Below, piece by piece: positions 7,471 through 15,060 of a DNA stretch of 54,691 nucleotides. The stretch's first letter is position 1. Each line of letters begins with the position of its first letter. The stretch lies in NCBI GenBank assembly GCA_036386455.1, contig DASVVS010000112.1, forward strand, positions 1 through 54,691, written 5' to 3'. The position numbers and the translations under genes were made by a program. The notes under the pieces were generated by a model. It was not told the DNA's origin, did no database searches, and was given only the letters and a program-made list of their open reading frames with translations. The DNA comes from AC-37 sp036386455. Its GTDB lineage: Bacteria; Actinomycetota; Thermoleophilia; Solirubrobacterales; Thermoleophilaceae.

Positions 7471-7486
7471 GGACCCCATGGGGTCC
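7471..7486. promoter_or_regulatory. Perfect 16-base palindrome, candidate operator
   Basis: The bases 7471-7486 read GGACCCCATGGGGTCC on both strands. It sits directly after the stop of the ECF S fusion and 16 bases before the preferred start of the flavin monooxygenase-like gene. A dimeric repressor could bind here. It could also act as a short stem at the operon end, but there is no loop or T-run, so an operator is the better guess. Confidence 0.45.
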
Positions 7487-7501
7487 ATAACCCTTCACGG
7501 C

Positions 7502-8557
7502 ATGGAGATCGGGGTCTACACGTTCGCGGAGGTCGAGGGCATCGCCCCGGCCGAGCGGATGCGCAACCTGCTCGAGGAGATCGAGCTGGCTGAGCAGGTG
7601 GGGCTCGACATCTTCGGCGTGGGCGAGCATCACCGGCCCGACTTCGCGGTCTCGGCGCCCGTGGTGGCGCTCGCGGCGGCGGCCGCGCGCACCGAGCGGA
7701 TCCGGCTCACGAGCGCGGTCACGGTCCTCAGCTCGGACGATCCGGTCCGCGTGTTCCAGGACTTCGCCACGCTCGACCTCCTGTCCGGCGGCCGCGCCGA
7801 GATCATGGCCGGGCGGGGCTCGTTCATCGAGTCGTTCCCGCTGTTCGGCCACGACCTGGACGACTACGACGAGCTGTTCGCCGAGAAGCTCGACCTGCTC
7901 CTGGAGCTGCGGCGCTCGGAGCGGGTCACCTGGTCGGGCGAGCACCGCGCCGCACTCGACGGCGCCGGGGTCTACCCGCGGCCGCTCCAGGATCCGCTGC
8001 CGGTCTGGGTGGCGGTAGGCGGCAACCCGCCGTCGGTCGTGCGCGCCGCCACGCGCGGCCTGCCGATGGCGCTGGCGATCATCGGCGGGGCGCCGGAGCG
8101 CTTCGTCCCGCTGGTGGAGCTGCACCGCAGCGCCGCGGCGGAGGCGGGGTTCGCCGGCCTGCCGGTCAGCATCAACTCGCACACCTACCTGGCGGACACC
8201 TCGCAGCGGGCCGCGGACGAGTTCTTCGGACCGTACGCCCGGATGATGACCCGCATCGGCCGCGAGCGCGGCTGGAGGCCGATGGGCCGCCCGCAGTTCG
8301 ACGCGCTGCGCACCCCGCGCGGGGCGCTGCTGGTCGGCAGCCCCGAGGAGGTGGCGGAGAAGATCCTCTTCCAGCACGAGCTGTTCGGGCACGACCGCTT
8401 CATGGCCCAGATCAGCGTGGGCGACCTGCCGCACGAGCGGGCGCTGCGCGCGATCGAGCTGCTCGGGACCGAGGTGGCGCCGCGGGTTCGCGAGGAGCTC
8501 GCGCGGAGGGGTGCGGCTCCGCCGCACCGGGCGCGGGCGGGGGAGCCCGCCGCGTAG
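7502..8557 (+). CDS. LLM-class flavin-dependent oxidoreductase
   Basis: A 351-residue luciferase-like monooxygenase of the F420/FMN-dependent TIM-barrel superfamily. The N terminus MEIGVYTF, the segment DIFGVGEHH (about 40-48), AAARTERIRLTSAVTVLSS (about 60-80) and VFQDFATLDLLSGGRAEIMAGRG (about 88-110) are family hallmarks. I chose ATG 7502 because the family begins at this strand; the earlier ATG 7478 lies inside a perfect palindrome and adds only eight residues. The substrate cannot be told from sequence. The gene lies 31 bases after the cobalamin operon, so it may be read from it or from its own promoter. Confidence 0.9.
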   Translation: MEIGVYTFAEVEGIAPAERMRNLLEEIELAEQVGLDIFGVGEHHRPDFAVSAPVVALAAAAARTERIRLTSAVTVLSSDDPVRVFQDFATLDLLSGGRAEIMAGRGSFIESFPLFGHDLDDYDELFAEKLDLLLELRRSERVTWSGEHRAALDGAGVYPRPLQDPLPVWVAVGGNPPSVVRAATRGLPMALAIIGGAPERFVPLVELHRSAAAEAGFAGLPVSINSHTYLADTSQRAADEFFGPYARMMTRIGRERGWRPMGRPQFDALRTPRGALLVGSPEEVAEKILFQHELFGHDRFMAQISVGDLPHERALRAIELLGTEVAPRVREELARRGAAPPHRARAGEPAA

Positions 8558-8593
8558 CGGCTCCGCGCCGCTTCGGCGGTAGGCTCCCGGCCG

Positions 8594-9022
8594 ATGCTGC
8601 GCACGATCAGCGGCCGCGAGGCATCGATATTCGCGTGCTTCACGGATGCCGTCGTCGCGCCGGAGCCGGTCCTGCCGCCGGTCCGCCAGACGGACGCCGT
8701 CGTGTTCTTCGACCACTGGCTCGGCCGCCTGCCGCGCGCCAACCGCACCGGGCTCCGGGCGCTGCTGCTGCTCGCCGAGCTGGCGCCCCTCGCCACGCAC
8801 GGCCGCCGCCTGCGCCGGCTCAGCCGCGACCGCCGCGACGACTGGGTCAGCCGCGTGGAGGCCTCGCGCAACGGCCACGTGCGGATGCTGATGAAGCTGA
8901 TGGAGAGCGCCGCGCAGTTCTCCTACTACGGCGATCGCGCGGTGATGGGTCGCCTCGGCTACGACGCCGAGGCGAACGTGGAGCGCGGGCGGCGGCTGCG
9001 CGCGGCGGAGGGGCGGCCGTGA
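8594..9022 (+). CDS. Small partner protein of GMC oxidoreductase
   Basis: A 142-residue soluble, helix-rich protein with no signal peptide. It resembles the small or N-terminal helical part found with GMC alcohol oxidases and gluconate 2-dehydrogenase subunit 3-like proteins: an opening like ISGREASIFACFTDAVV and later FSYYGDRAVMGRLGYD. It overlaps the GMC gene by GTGA, strong evidence that the two act together. A TAGGCT hexamer lies eight bases before the ATG, with no Shine-Dalgarno, suggesting a leaderless start. Function as an accessory or assembly subunit is inference. Confidence 0.75.
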   Translation: MLRTISGREASIFACFTDAVVAPEPVLPPVRQTDAVVFFDHWLGRLPRANRTGLRALLLLAELAPLATHGRRLRRLSRDRRDDWVSRVEASRNGHVRMLMKLMESAAQFSYYGDRAVMGRLGYDAEANVERGRRLRAAEGRP

Positions 9023-10644
9023 GGCGCCCCACCACGGGCACCGGCCTCTACACCGACGGCACCACCGCCTTCCACCCCGGCACCGTCCGAGTCGTGGACG
9101 GCTCCACGCTGACCGGCACGCGCACGATCCGCGTGGATGCCTGCGTGATCGGCACCGGTGCCGGCGGCGCGCCCGTGGCCAAGGAGCTGGCCGAGGGCGG
9201 CATGACCGTCGCGATGCTGGAGGAGGGCCCGCGCCACACCACCGACGACTTCAACGCTCGCGTGCGCGACATGACGGTCGAGCTGTACCGCGACGCCGGC
9301 CAGACCGTCACGCTCGGCAACACGCCGATCGTGCTGCCGCTCGGGAAGACCGTCGGCGGCACCACGCTCGTGAACTCGGGCACTTCGTTCCGCACCCCGC
9401 GGCCGGTGCTCGAGATGTGGGAGGAGCGCTTCGGGCTCGACGCGCTGGGCGCCGACGATCTCGATCCGTACTTCCGGCGCGTGGAGCGGATCCAGAACGT
9501 CGTGCAGGTGCCGCGCGAGTACGCGGGGCGGAACGCCCTGGTGGTCGAGCGCGGCGCCGAGCGCCTCGGCTGGTCCGGCGACTTCGTGTACCGCAACGTG
9601 CGCGGCTGCGTCGGCTCCGGGGTCTGCACGTTCGGGTGCCCGACGAGCGCGAAGCAGCACGTCGGCCTCACCTACGTCCCCCTCGCCTGGGACGCGGGCG
9701 CCACGACCTACACCGGCTGCCGCGCCACGCGGCTGGAGCTGCGCGGCGGGCGGATCGCGGCGGTCGAGGCCGCGACCGCGGGCGGCGGCTCGCTGCGGGT
9801 GGAGTGCGACACGGCCATCGTGGCCGCGGGCGCCCTCGCCACGCCGCTGCTGCTGCGCCGCCAGGGCCTCGGCCTCGAGTCGGGCGAGCTGGGCCGCAAC
9901 CTCTCGATCCACCCGGCGAGCGCGGTCCGCGCGCTGATGGACGAGGAGATCGACATGGCGAAGGGCGTGCCGCAGTCGTACTTCATCGACGAGTTCGCCG
10001 ACGAGGGGATCATGTTCGAGGGGGCCGCCGGCCCGCCCGACTACGCGGCGATGTCGTTCCCGTACAGCGGCGAGCGCCACCGCGACCTGATGCTCGACTA
10101 CCTGCGGATGTCGCAGTTCGGGATCATGGTCTCCGACACCTCGCGCGGGCACGTGCGCGAGCGCGCCGGACGGGTCGAGATCCGCTACGACGTGAACGCC
10201 GAGGACGCCGCCACGTTCAAGCGCGCGGTCGAGCTCCTGTGCGAGCTCTACTTCGTCGCCGGCGCGCGGGTCGTGTATCCGCCGATCGACGCCATCGGCG
10301 AGCTGCGCTCGCCGGCCGAGATCGACCGCGTGCGCTCGTTCGACCTGAAGCCGGGGCACCTCACGCTGCTGGCGTTCCATCCGCTCGGCACGGCGCGCGC
10401 CGACGCGCGGCCGGCCCACGGCGTGCTCGACCCGGACATGAAGGTGCGCGGGGTCGAGGGCGTCTACGTGGCCGACGGCAGCGCCGTGCCCAGCTCGATC
10501 GGCGTGAACCCGCAGATCACGATCATGGCCCTGGCCACGCGGCTCGCGTACCACCTGCTCGGCGCGCCGCCGCCGCACGACGAGCCGGAGCCCGAGTCGA
10601 TCGCGCGACCGCGGATCACGCGGCCGCACGCGCTCACGGCCTGA
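9019..10644 (+). CDS. GMC-family FAD oxidoreductase
   Basis: A 541-residue flavoprotein. The FAD-binding Rossmann motif GTGAGGAPVAKELAEGG sits near residue 45. The substrate-domain segment KTVGGTTLVNSGTSFR follows near 115. The C-terminal GMC signature includes FHPLGTARA (catalytic His region, about 455), VADGSAVPSSIGVNPQ and IMALATRLA. A cysteine cluster (CVGSGVCTFGC, about 197-207) is typical of the long-chain alcohol oxidase/choline dehydrogenase-like subgroup. It probably oxidises an alcohol or sterol-like substrate; the exact substrate is unknown. Its start overlaps the stop of the small partner gene, so the two are co-translated. Confidence 0.92.
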   Translation: MRRPTTGTGLYTDGTTAFHPGTVRVVDGSTLTGTRTIRVDACVIGTGAGGAPVAKELAEGGMTVAMLEEGPRHTTDDFNARVRDMTVELYRDAGQTVTLGNTPIVLPLGKTVGGTTLVNSGTSFRTPRPVLEMWEERFGLDALGADDLDPYFRRVERIQNVVQVPREYAGRNALVVERGAERLGWSGDFVYRNVRGCVGSGVCTFGCPTSAKQHVGLTYVPLAWDAGATTYTGCRATRLELRGGRIAAVEAATAGGGSLRVECDTAIVAAGALATPLLLRRQGLGLESGELGRNLSIHPASAVRALMDEEIDMAKGVPQSYFIDEFADEGIMFEGAAGPPDYAAMSFPYSGERHRDLMLDYLRMSQFGIMVSDTSRGHVRERAGRVEIRYDVNAEDAATFKRAVELLCELYFVAGARVVYPPIDAIGELRSPAEIDRVRSFDLKPGHLTLLAFHPLGTARADARPAHGVLDPDMKVRGVEGVYVADGSAVPSSIGVNPQITIMALATRLAYHLLGAPPPHDEPEPESIARPRITRPHALTA

Positions 10645-10674
10645 GCGGGATCCGCCGCCCGGCGGCCGGGCCCG

Positions 10675-11466
10675 CTACTTCGTGCAGGCCACCGACCCGT
10701 CGCGCACGCTCTCCTCTGTCGGCGAGTAGCGCAGGCGCACCTGGTACGGCCACGAGCCGCCACAGGTCAGCGGGTTGCGGATCAGGTCGCGGCGGACGTT
10801 CTTCTTGTACTTGACCTTCTTCTTCTTGCCGTTCTTCCTGATGGTCCTGCAGCAGACCGTGACCTTCTCCTTGCGCGAGGCGCCGACGTCCACCTGGAGC
10901 CGGTCCACGCGCACCGTGAAGCCCTCCGGGGCGGCCGCGTTGGCGGAGGAGAGGTCCTCGAAGCGCACCTCGAGCCCGAACTGCCCGCCCGAGCCGAGCT
11001 TGACGATCCGCCCGAAGATCGATCCCTGCGCGCCGCTCTGGCGCTCCTTGAACTGGACGTGCGCGCCGCCGGCGTCACCGGACTTGGCGGGCGGGGCGAG
11101 GAAGATCGACACGTCGGCGACCACCGCCTGGCTGATGACGCCGTTCGACGCCGTGGCGTTGGCGGTGCCGGAGCCGATCTTGCTGTTGCCCGGGCAGTTG
11201 AAGGCCTTGGCCTGCTCGTCCGAGCAGCGCTCCGACCGCGCGCGCGTGTCGAACTTGAAGCCCTGCGCCGCCGCGATCACGGCCTGCTGCGGCGCGCGGC
11301 CCTTCGCGACCGGGTCCTCGCCGCTGCGGAGGTCCACGACGAGGTGCGATCCCTTGCCGGCGGTGGCGGGTTCGACCTTGACGGTGTCGCCGGGCACCTG
11401 GGCGGTGGCGGGCACGGCGAGGAGGGCTGAGAGGGCGAGGGCGGCTGTGGCGAGGGGTCGGCGCAT
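10675..11466 (-). CDS. Exported protein of unknown function
   Basis: A 263-residue secreted protein. The signal peptide covers about residues 1-22 (MRRP, hydrophobic core, PATAQ). Several cysteines (near 81, 91, 200-201, 235 and 260) may form disulfides. A basic segment KNGKKKKVKYKKNVRRD lies before the C terminus. I recognise no catalytic motif. I chose ATG 11466 rather than an upstream start because the signal peptide begins there. GTTGTA on the plus strand (TACAAC on the coding strand) lies six bases upstream, consistent with a leaderless transcript. Confidence 0.75.
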   Translation of the reverse strand: MRRPLATAALALSALLAVPATAQVPGDTVKVEPATAGKGSHLVVDLRSGEDPVAKGRAPQQAVIAAAQGFKFDTRARSERCSDEQAKAFNCPGNSKIGSGTANATASNGVISQAVVADVSIFLAPPAKSGDAGGAHVQFKERQSGAQGSIFGRIVKLGSGGQFGLEVRFEDLSSANAAAPEGFTVRVDRLQVDVGASRKEKVTVCCRTIRKNGKKKKVKYKKNVRRDLIRNPLTCGGSWPYQVRLRYSPTEESVRDGSVACTK

Positions 11467-11559
11467 GGGAGGGTTGTAGCAGGGGCTCAGGGGTGGCGCC
11501 GCCGGCCGGGCGAGGCTCATCCCCCGGCCGGCGGTACCGGTCTCCCCCGACGAGGGGAT

Positions 11560-11787
11560 CTAGGGGGAGAAGCCTCGGGCCGCGTCGACCCAGCGGCGCC
11601 GCCGCATGGCCCAGCGCGCGGCGATCGAGCCGCCGGTGAGCTCCTCGGCGGCGTCCAGGTAGCGGAGCGCGTGCTCGTAGTCGCCCCAGTTGGCGTCGAG
11701 CTCGGCGAGGGAGAGGGTCACATCGACCATCGCGCGCCGCTCGAGGTCGTGGCGCCGCTCTTCTGTGGGAGCTCGTAGCTGGGGCAT
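11560..11787 (-). CDS. Small helical protein of unknown function
   Basis: A 75-residue protein with a helix-turn-helix repeat-like middle (LAELDANWGDYEHALRYLDA), similar in rhythm to a single tetratricopeptide repeat. No signal peptide or membrane helix. An internal start (MVDVTLSLAEL, residue 20) is possible. The coding strand has strong GC bias at third positions, supporting a real gene. Function unknown. Confidence 0.55.
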   Translation of the reverse strand: MPQLRAPTEERRHDLERRAMVDVTLSLAELDANWGDYEHALRYLDAAEELTGGSIAARWAMRRRRWVDAARGFSP

Positions 11788-11931
11788 GGCGGAGGGGTCT
11801 TCACGGCTCTGCGGTGACCGAGTCTCCTCCCGTGGCGGCGCTTGACAAGGAGGTTGCAGAATCGATGTGAGCTATCCGTGCGAAAGCGCCGCAGCGCGCG
11901 CAGGATTCGGCCTCCGCTAGCGTCGTCCGCT

Positions 11932-12441
11932 GTGGAGCTCGAGGCCGCGATCAGAGGGCGCCGGACGCACAAGGCGTACGGACCGGAGCCCGTGCCGCGC
12001 GATGTGCTGGACGAGCTGTTCGAGCTGGCGCGCTGGTCGCCCAACCACAACCTCACGAACCCGTGGCGCTTCAGGGTCGTGGGCCCGCGGGCGCTGGCCG
12101 CGCTGAAGGAGGCCGCCGGCCCCGAGGCGGCGACCAAGCTCGACCGCGCGCCCACGCTCGTGGCGGCCTCGGCCTGCCAGTGCGGCGACCCGGTCCAGGA
12201 CGAGGAGGACCTGTGCGCCGCGGCCTGCGCCGTCTACGTCGTGCTGCTCGGCGCGCACGCGCGCGGGCTGGCCGGCTACTGGCGCACCCCGGCCGTCCTG
12301 CGCACGCCCGAGGGCCGCGCCGCGGCCGGGATCCCGGAGGGCGAGCGCGTGCTGGGGCTGATCCACCTCGGCCCGCCGCGGCAGCCGCGCGAGGCGCCGG
12401 AGCGGGCGCCGGTCGACGAGTACGTAACGTATCTGGCGTGA
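11932..12441 (+). CDS. Nitroreductase-family oxidoreductase
   Basis: A 169-residue nitroreductase-like flavoprotein. RRTHKAYGPEPVPRDVL near the N terminus and ARWSPNHNLTNPWRF (about 32-46) form the FMN-binding start of the family. The C-terminal GIPEGERVLGLIHLG is the usual last conserved block. GTG 11932 is chosen because the conserved domain begins at once. TAGCGT lies eight bases before it with no ribosome binding site, so the mRNA may be leaderless. The gene ends in a GTGA overlap with glpD, making it first in a four-gene operon. The substrate is unknown; the family reduces nitro compounds, quinones or enones. Confidence 0.88.
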   Translation: MELEAAIRGRRTHKAYGPEPVPRDVLDELFELARWSPNHNLTNPWRFRVVGPRALAALKEAAGPEAATKLDRAPTLVAASACQCGDPVQDEEDLCAAACAVYVVLLGAHARGLAGYWRTPAVLRTPEGRAAAGIPEGERVLGLIHLGPPRQPREAPERAPVDEYVTYLA

Positions 12442-14138
12442 TCGCGCGCGAGGACGCACTCTCCGCGTTCGGGTCCGACCGCTTCGACGTCGTCGTCATC
12501 GGCGGCGGGATCACCGGCGCGGGCGTGGCGCTCGACGCCGCCTCGCGCGGGTACAGCGTCGCCCTCGTCGAGCGCGAGGACTACGCCTTCGGCACCTCCA
12601 GCCGCTCGTCGAAGCTCGTGCACGGCGGGCTGCGCTACCTCCAGAACTTCGACATCGGGCTCGTCCGCGAGGCGCTGCTCGAGCGCGCGATCATGGTCAA
12701 CCTCGCGCCGCACCTGGTGCGCCCGCTGGCGCTGCTGATCCCGTCGTTCGAGGGCAAGCACCCCGAGCGCGTGCTGGGGGCCGGGCTCAGCGCCTACGAC
12801 GTGATGGCCACCGAGCGGATCAGGCTGCCCAGCCTGCGCCGCCGCGGCGAGGAAGCCCCCCGCGGCGACGAGGCCCCCCCGCTCGAGGACTGGAGCCCGG
12901 AGCGCCACCGGATCGTGGACGCCGAGGAGGTGGTCCGGCTGCTGCCGGCCCTGGCCGCGCGCGAGCCCACCTCGGCCTACCTCTTCTACGACTGCCAGAC
13001 CGACGACGTGCGGCTCGTCCTGACCGTGCTGGGCGAGGCCGAGCGCTACGGAGCCGTGATGGCCAACCGCTGCTCGGTGCTCGAGCTGATCGAGCAGGGC
13101 GGCCGCGCCGACGGCGTGCGCTGCCGCGACGAGCTCGGCGGCGGCGAGTTCGAGATACGCGCCGACAACGTGATCAACGCGACCGGCGTCTGGGCCGACA
13201 CGATCCGCTCCGAGGAGGTGCGCGACGCCGCCGAGGTGCCGCGCATCCGGCCGAGCCGAGGCACCCACGTCACGCTCGCTCGCGAGACGCTTCCGATCCT
13301 CTCCGGCGCGATCGTGCCGGCTCCCGGCGGGCGCTCGATCTTCGCCCTGCCCTGGCTCGGCCGCACGCTGATCGGAACGACCGACAACGACTACGAGGGC
13401 GGCCTCGAGCACATCCCGGCCGACGACGGCGACGTGGACTACCTGCTGGAGGCGTGCAACGAGTTCTTCGGCACCTCGATCGACCGCTCGATGCTGACCG
13501 GCGCTTACGCGGGCGTGCGGCCGCTGATCGCGGCGGGCGACTCGAAGAAGTCGGTCGACATCTCGCGCCGCGCGGAGCTGTTCGAGACGAGGTCCGGGCT
13601 CGTGACGATCACCGGCGGCAAGCTCACGACCTGGCGGCGGATGGCCAAGCTGACGGTCGACCGGATCGTGGAGCGCGAGGGCCGCGAGGCTCCGTGCCGC
13701 ACGCACGAGATCCCGCTCGGCGAGCCGGCGGGCGACCTGCCGCGGCCGGACGGGGTGGACGACGAGACGCTCGCGCTGCTGGCGCACCGCTACGGCTACG
13801 CCGCCCACGACGTGCTGGCGCTCGTGGCCGAGCGGCCCGAGCTGGGGCGGCGGATCGTCCCGGACCTGCCGGACCTCCTGGCCGAGGCGCCGTTCGCCGT
13901 GCGCAACGAGCAGGCGGCGTCGCTCGCCGACGTGCTGCTGCGCCGCACGCGGCTCGGGATCCTGGCCGCGCCGGCGCTGGCGGCGCCCGGCGCCGAGGCG
14001 GCGCGGGCGGTCGCCGGGGCGCTGGGGGAGGAGCTCGGCTGGGACGCCGCGCGCATCGAGCGCGAGCTGGAAGCGTGGGCCGAGGTGGCCCGCGCGGAGC
14101 GCCTCGACGCGAGCGCCGCACCCGCCGCCGCCGCGTGA
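12438..14138 (+). CDS. glpD: Glycerol-3-phosphate dehydrogenase (FAD)
   Basis: A 566-residue aerobic glycerol-3-phosphate dehydrogenase that oxidises glycerol 3-phosphate to dihydroxyacetone phosphate and passes electrons to quinone at the membrane. The FAD dinucleotide fold is VVVIGGGITGAGVALDAA (about 15-32), followed by the family signature TSSRSSKLVHGGLRYLQ (about 52-68). DCQTDDVRLVLTVL, GVWADTIR and ITGGKLTTWRRMA are further GlpD blocks, and the C-terminal all-alpha domain is present. Length is normal. Start GTG 12438 overlaps the nitroreductase stop, and the next gene overlaps by GTGA. Linkage to folP and a Rho-like gene is unusual; no glycerol kinase or facilitator is nearby. Confidence 0.95.
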   Translation: MIAREDALSAFGSDRFDVVVIGGGITGAGVALDAASRGYSVALVEREDYAFGTSSRSSKLVHGGLRYLQNFDIGLVREALLERAIMVNLAPHLVRPLALLIPSFEGKHPERVLGAGLSAYDVMATERIRLPSLRRRGEEAPRGDEAPPLEDWSPERHRIVDAEEVVRLLPALAAREPTSAYLFYDCQTDDVRLVLTVLGEAERYGAVMANRCSVLELIEQGGRADGVRCRDELGGGEFEIRADNVINATGVWADTIRSEEVRDAAEVPRIRPSRGTHVTLARETLPILSGAIVPAPGGRSIFALPWLGRTLIGTTDNDYEGGLEHIPADDGDVDYLLEACNEFFGTSIDRSMLTGAYAGVRPLIAAGDSKKSVDISRRAELFETRSGLVTITGGKLTTWRRMAKLTVDRIVEREGREAPCRTHEIPLGEPAGDLPRPDGVDDETLALLAHRYGYAAHDVLALVAERPELGRRIVPDLPDLLAEAPFAVRNEQAASLADVLLRRTRLGILAAPALAAPGAEAARAVAGALGEELGWDAARIERELEAWAEVARAERLDASAAPAAAA

Positions 14139-15058
14139 GCTCCGCGCCCGGGCTGGATCCGGCACCCGGCGTGCCTCGCGCACCGGTGCTCATGGGGATC
14201 GTGAACGCGAGCCCCGAGTCGTTCTCGGACGGCGCCGCCGTCGGCGGGCTCGAGGAGCAGGTGCGCCGGGCGCTCGAGCTGCGCGACGCGGGCGCCGGGA
14301 TCGTGGACGTGGGCGGCGAGTCGGGCGTGACCGACCGCGCGCCCGTCCCGGAGGACGAGGAGATCGCGCGCGTGGTCCCGCTGGTCGAGCGCCTGGCGGG
14401 GGAGGGGATCACGGTCTCGGTCGACACCTGGAAGCCGGCCGTCGCGCGCGCGGCGGTGGCCGCGGGCGCGACGATCGTCAACGACGTGAGCGGCCTGCGC
14501 GACTCGAGGCTGGCGGACGTCTGCGCCGCCGCCGGCGCGGCGCTCGTGATCGCGCACACGGCCGCGCCGCCGAAGGAGAAGGCGTTCCCGGGCTACGGCG
14601 ACGTGGCCGCGGAGGTCGTGGCGTTCCTGCGCGAGAGGGTGGAGCTGGCGCGGGCGCGGGGGGTCGAGCGGATCGTGCTCGACCCCGGGCCCGACCTGGC
14701 CAAGACGCCCGCCGAGACCGTCGCCGTGCTGCGTGCGCTGCCCGACGTGGTCGCGCTGGGCCACCCGGTGCTGCTGGCCGTGTCGCGCAAGGACTTCGTG
14801 GGGGCGATCACCTCGCGCCCGCCGCACGAGCGCCTGGGCGGCACCCTCGCCGCGATCGGCTCCGGGCTCGACGCGGGGGCCTCGATCCTGCGCGTGCACG
14901 ACGTGGCCGCCGCGGCCGACTACGTGGCCGTGCGGGCGGCGCTGCGCGGCGAGCGCGAGGTGGCGGCGGATCTGCGGCTCGATCCAGGGCTGCGCCGGGC
15001 CGTGTGGCATCCTCTCCCCGCGCACATGACCCGACCCGACCACACGAAGGGGCCCTGA
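14135..15058 (+). CDS. folP: Dihydropteroate synthase-like protein
   Basis: A 307-residue TIM-barrel protein of the dihydropteroate synthase family, which joins p-aminobenzoate to pterin diphosphate in folate synthesis. Blocks recognised: MGIVNASPESFSDG (about 20-33), DVGGESGVTDRA, SVDTWKP, NDVSGL, VLDPGPDLAKT and AVSRKDFVGAI. Several key positions differ from the textbook enzyme: GGEST is GGESG, DPGIGFGKT is DPGPDLAKT, and the LMHM-type block is VIAH. It may be a divergent true enzyme or a DHPS-fold protein with another pterin substrate. It overlaps glpD by GTGA and is followed two bases later by the Rho-like gene. No other folate gene is in the window. Confidence 0.85.
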   Translation: MSSAPGLDPAPGVPRAPVLMGIVNASPESFSDGAAVGGLEEQVRRALELRDAGAGIVDVGGESGVTDRAPVPEDEEIARVVPLVERLAGEGITVSVDTWKPAVARAAVAAGATIVNDVSGLRDSRLADVCAAAGAALVIAHTAAPPKEKAFPGYGDVAAEVVAFLRERVELARARGVERIVLDPGPDLAKTPAETVAVLRALPDVVALGHPVLLAVSRKDFVGAITSRPPHERLGGTLAAIGSGLDAGASILRVHDVAAAADYVAVRAALRGEREVAADLRLDPGLRRAVWHPLPAHMTRPDHTKGP

Positions 15059-15060
15059 CC

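Noticed and set aside
7478..7501. Upstream ATG start for the flavin oxidoreductase
   Set aside because: It lies in a perfect palindrome and adds eight residues not typical of the family; ATG 7502 fits the family start.
11842..11870. TTGACA at 11842 as the nitroreductase promoter
   Set aside because: No acceptable -10 hexamer at 16-18 bases; the TAGCGT near the start codon is a better candidate.
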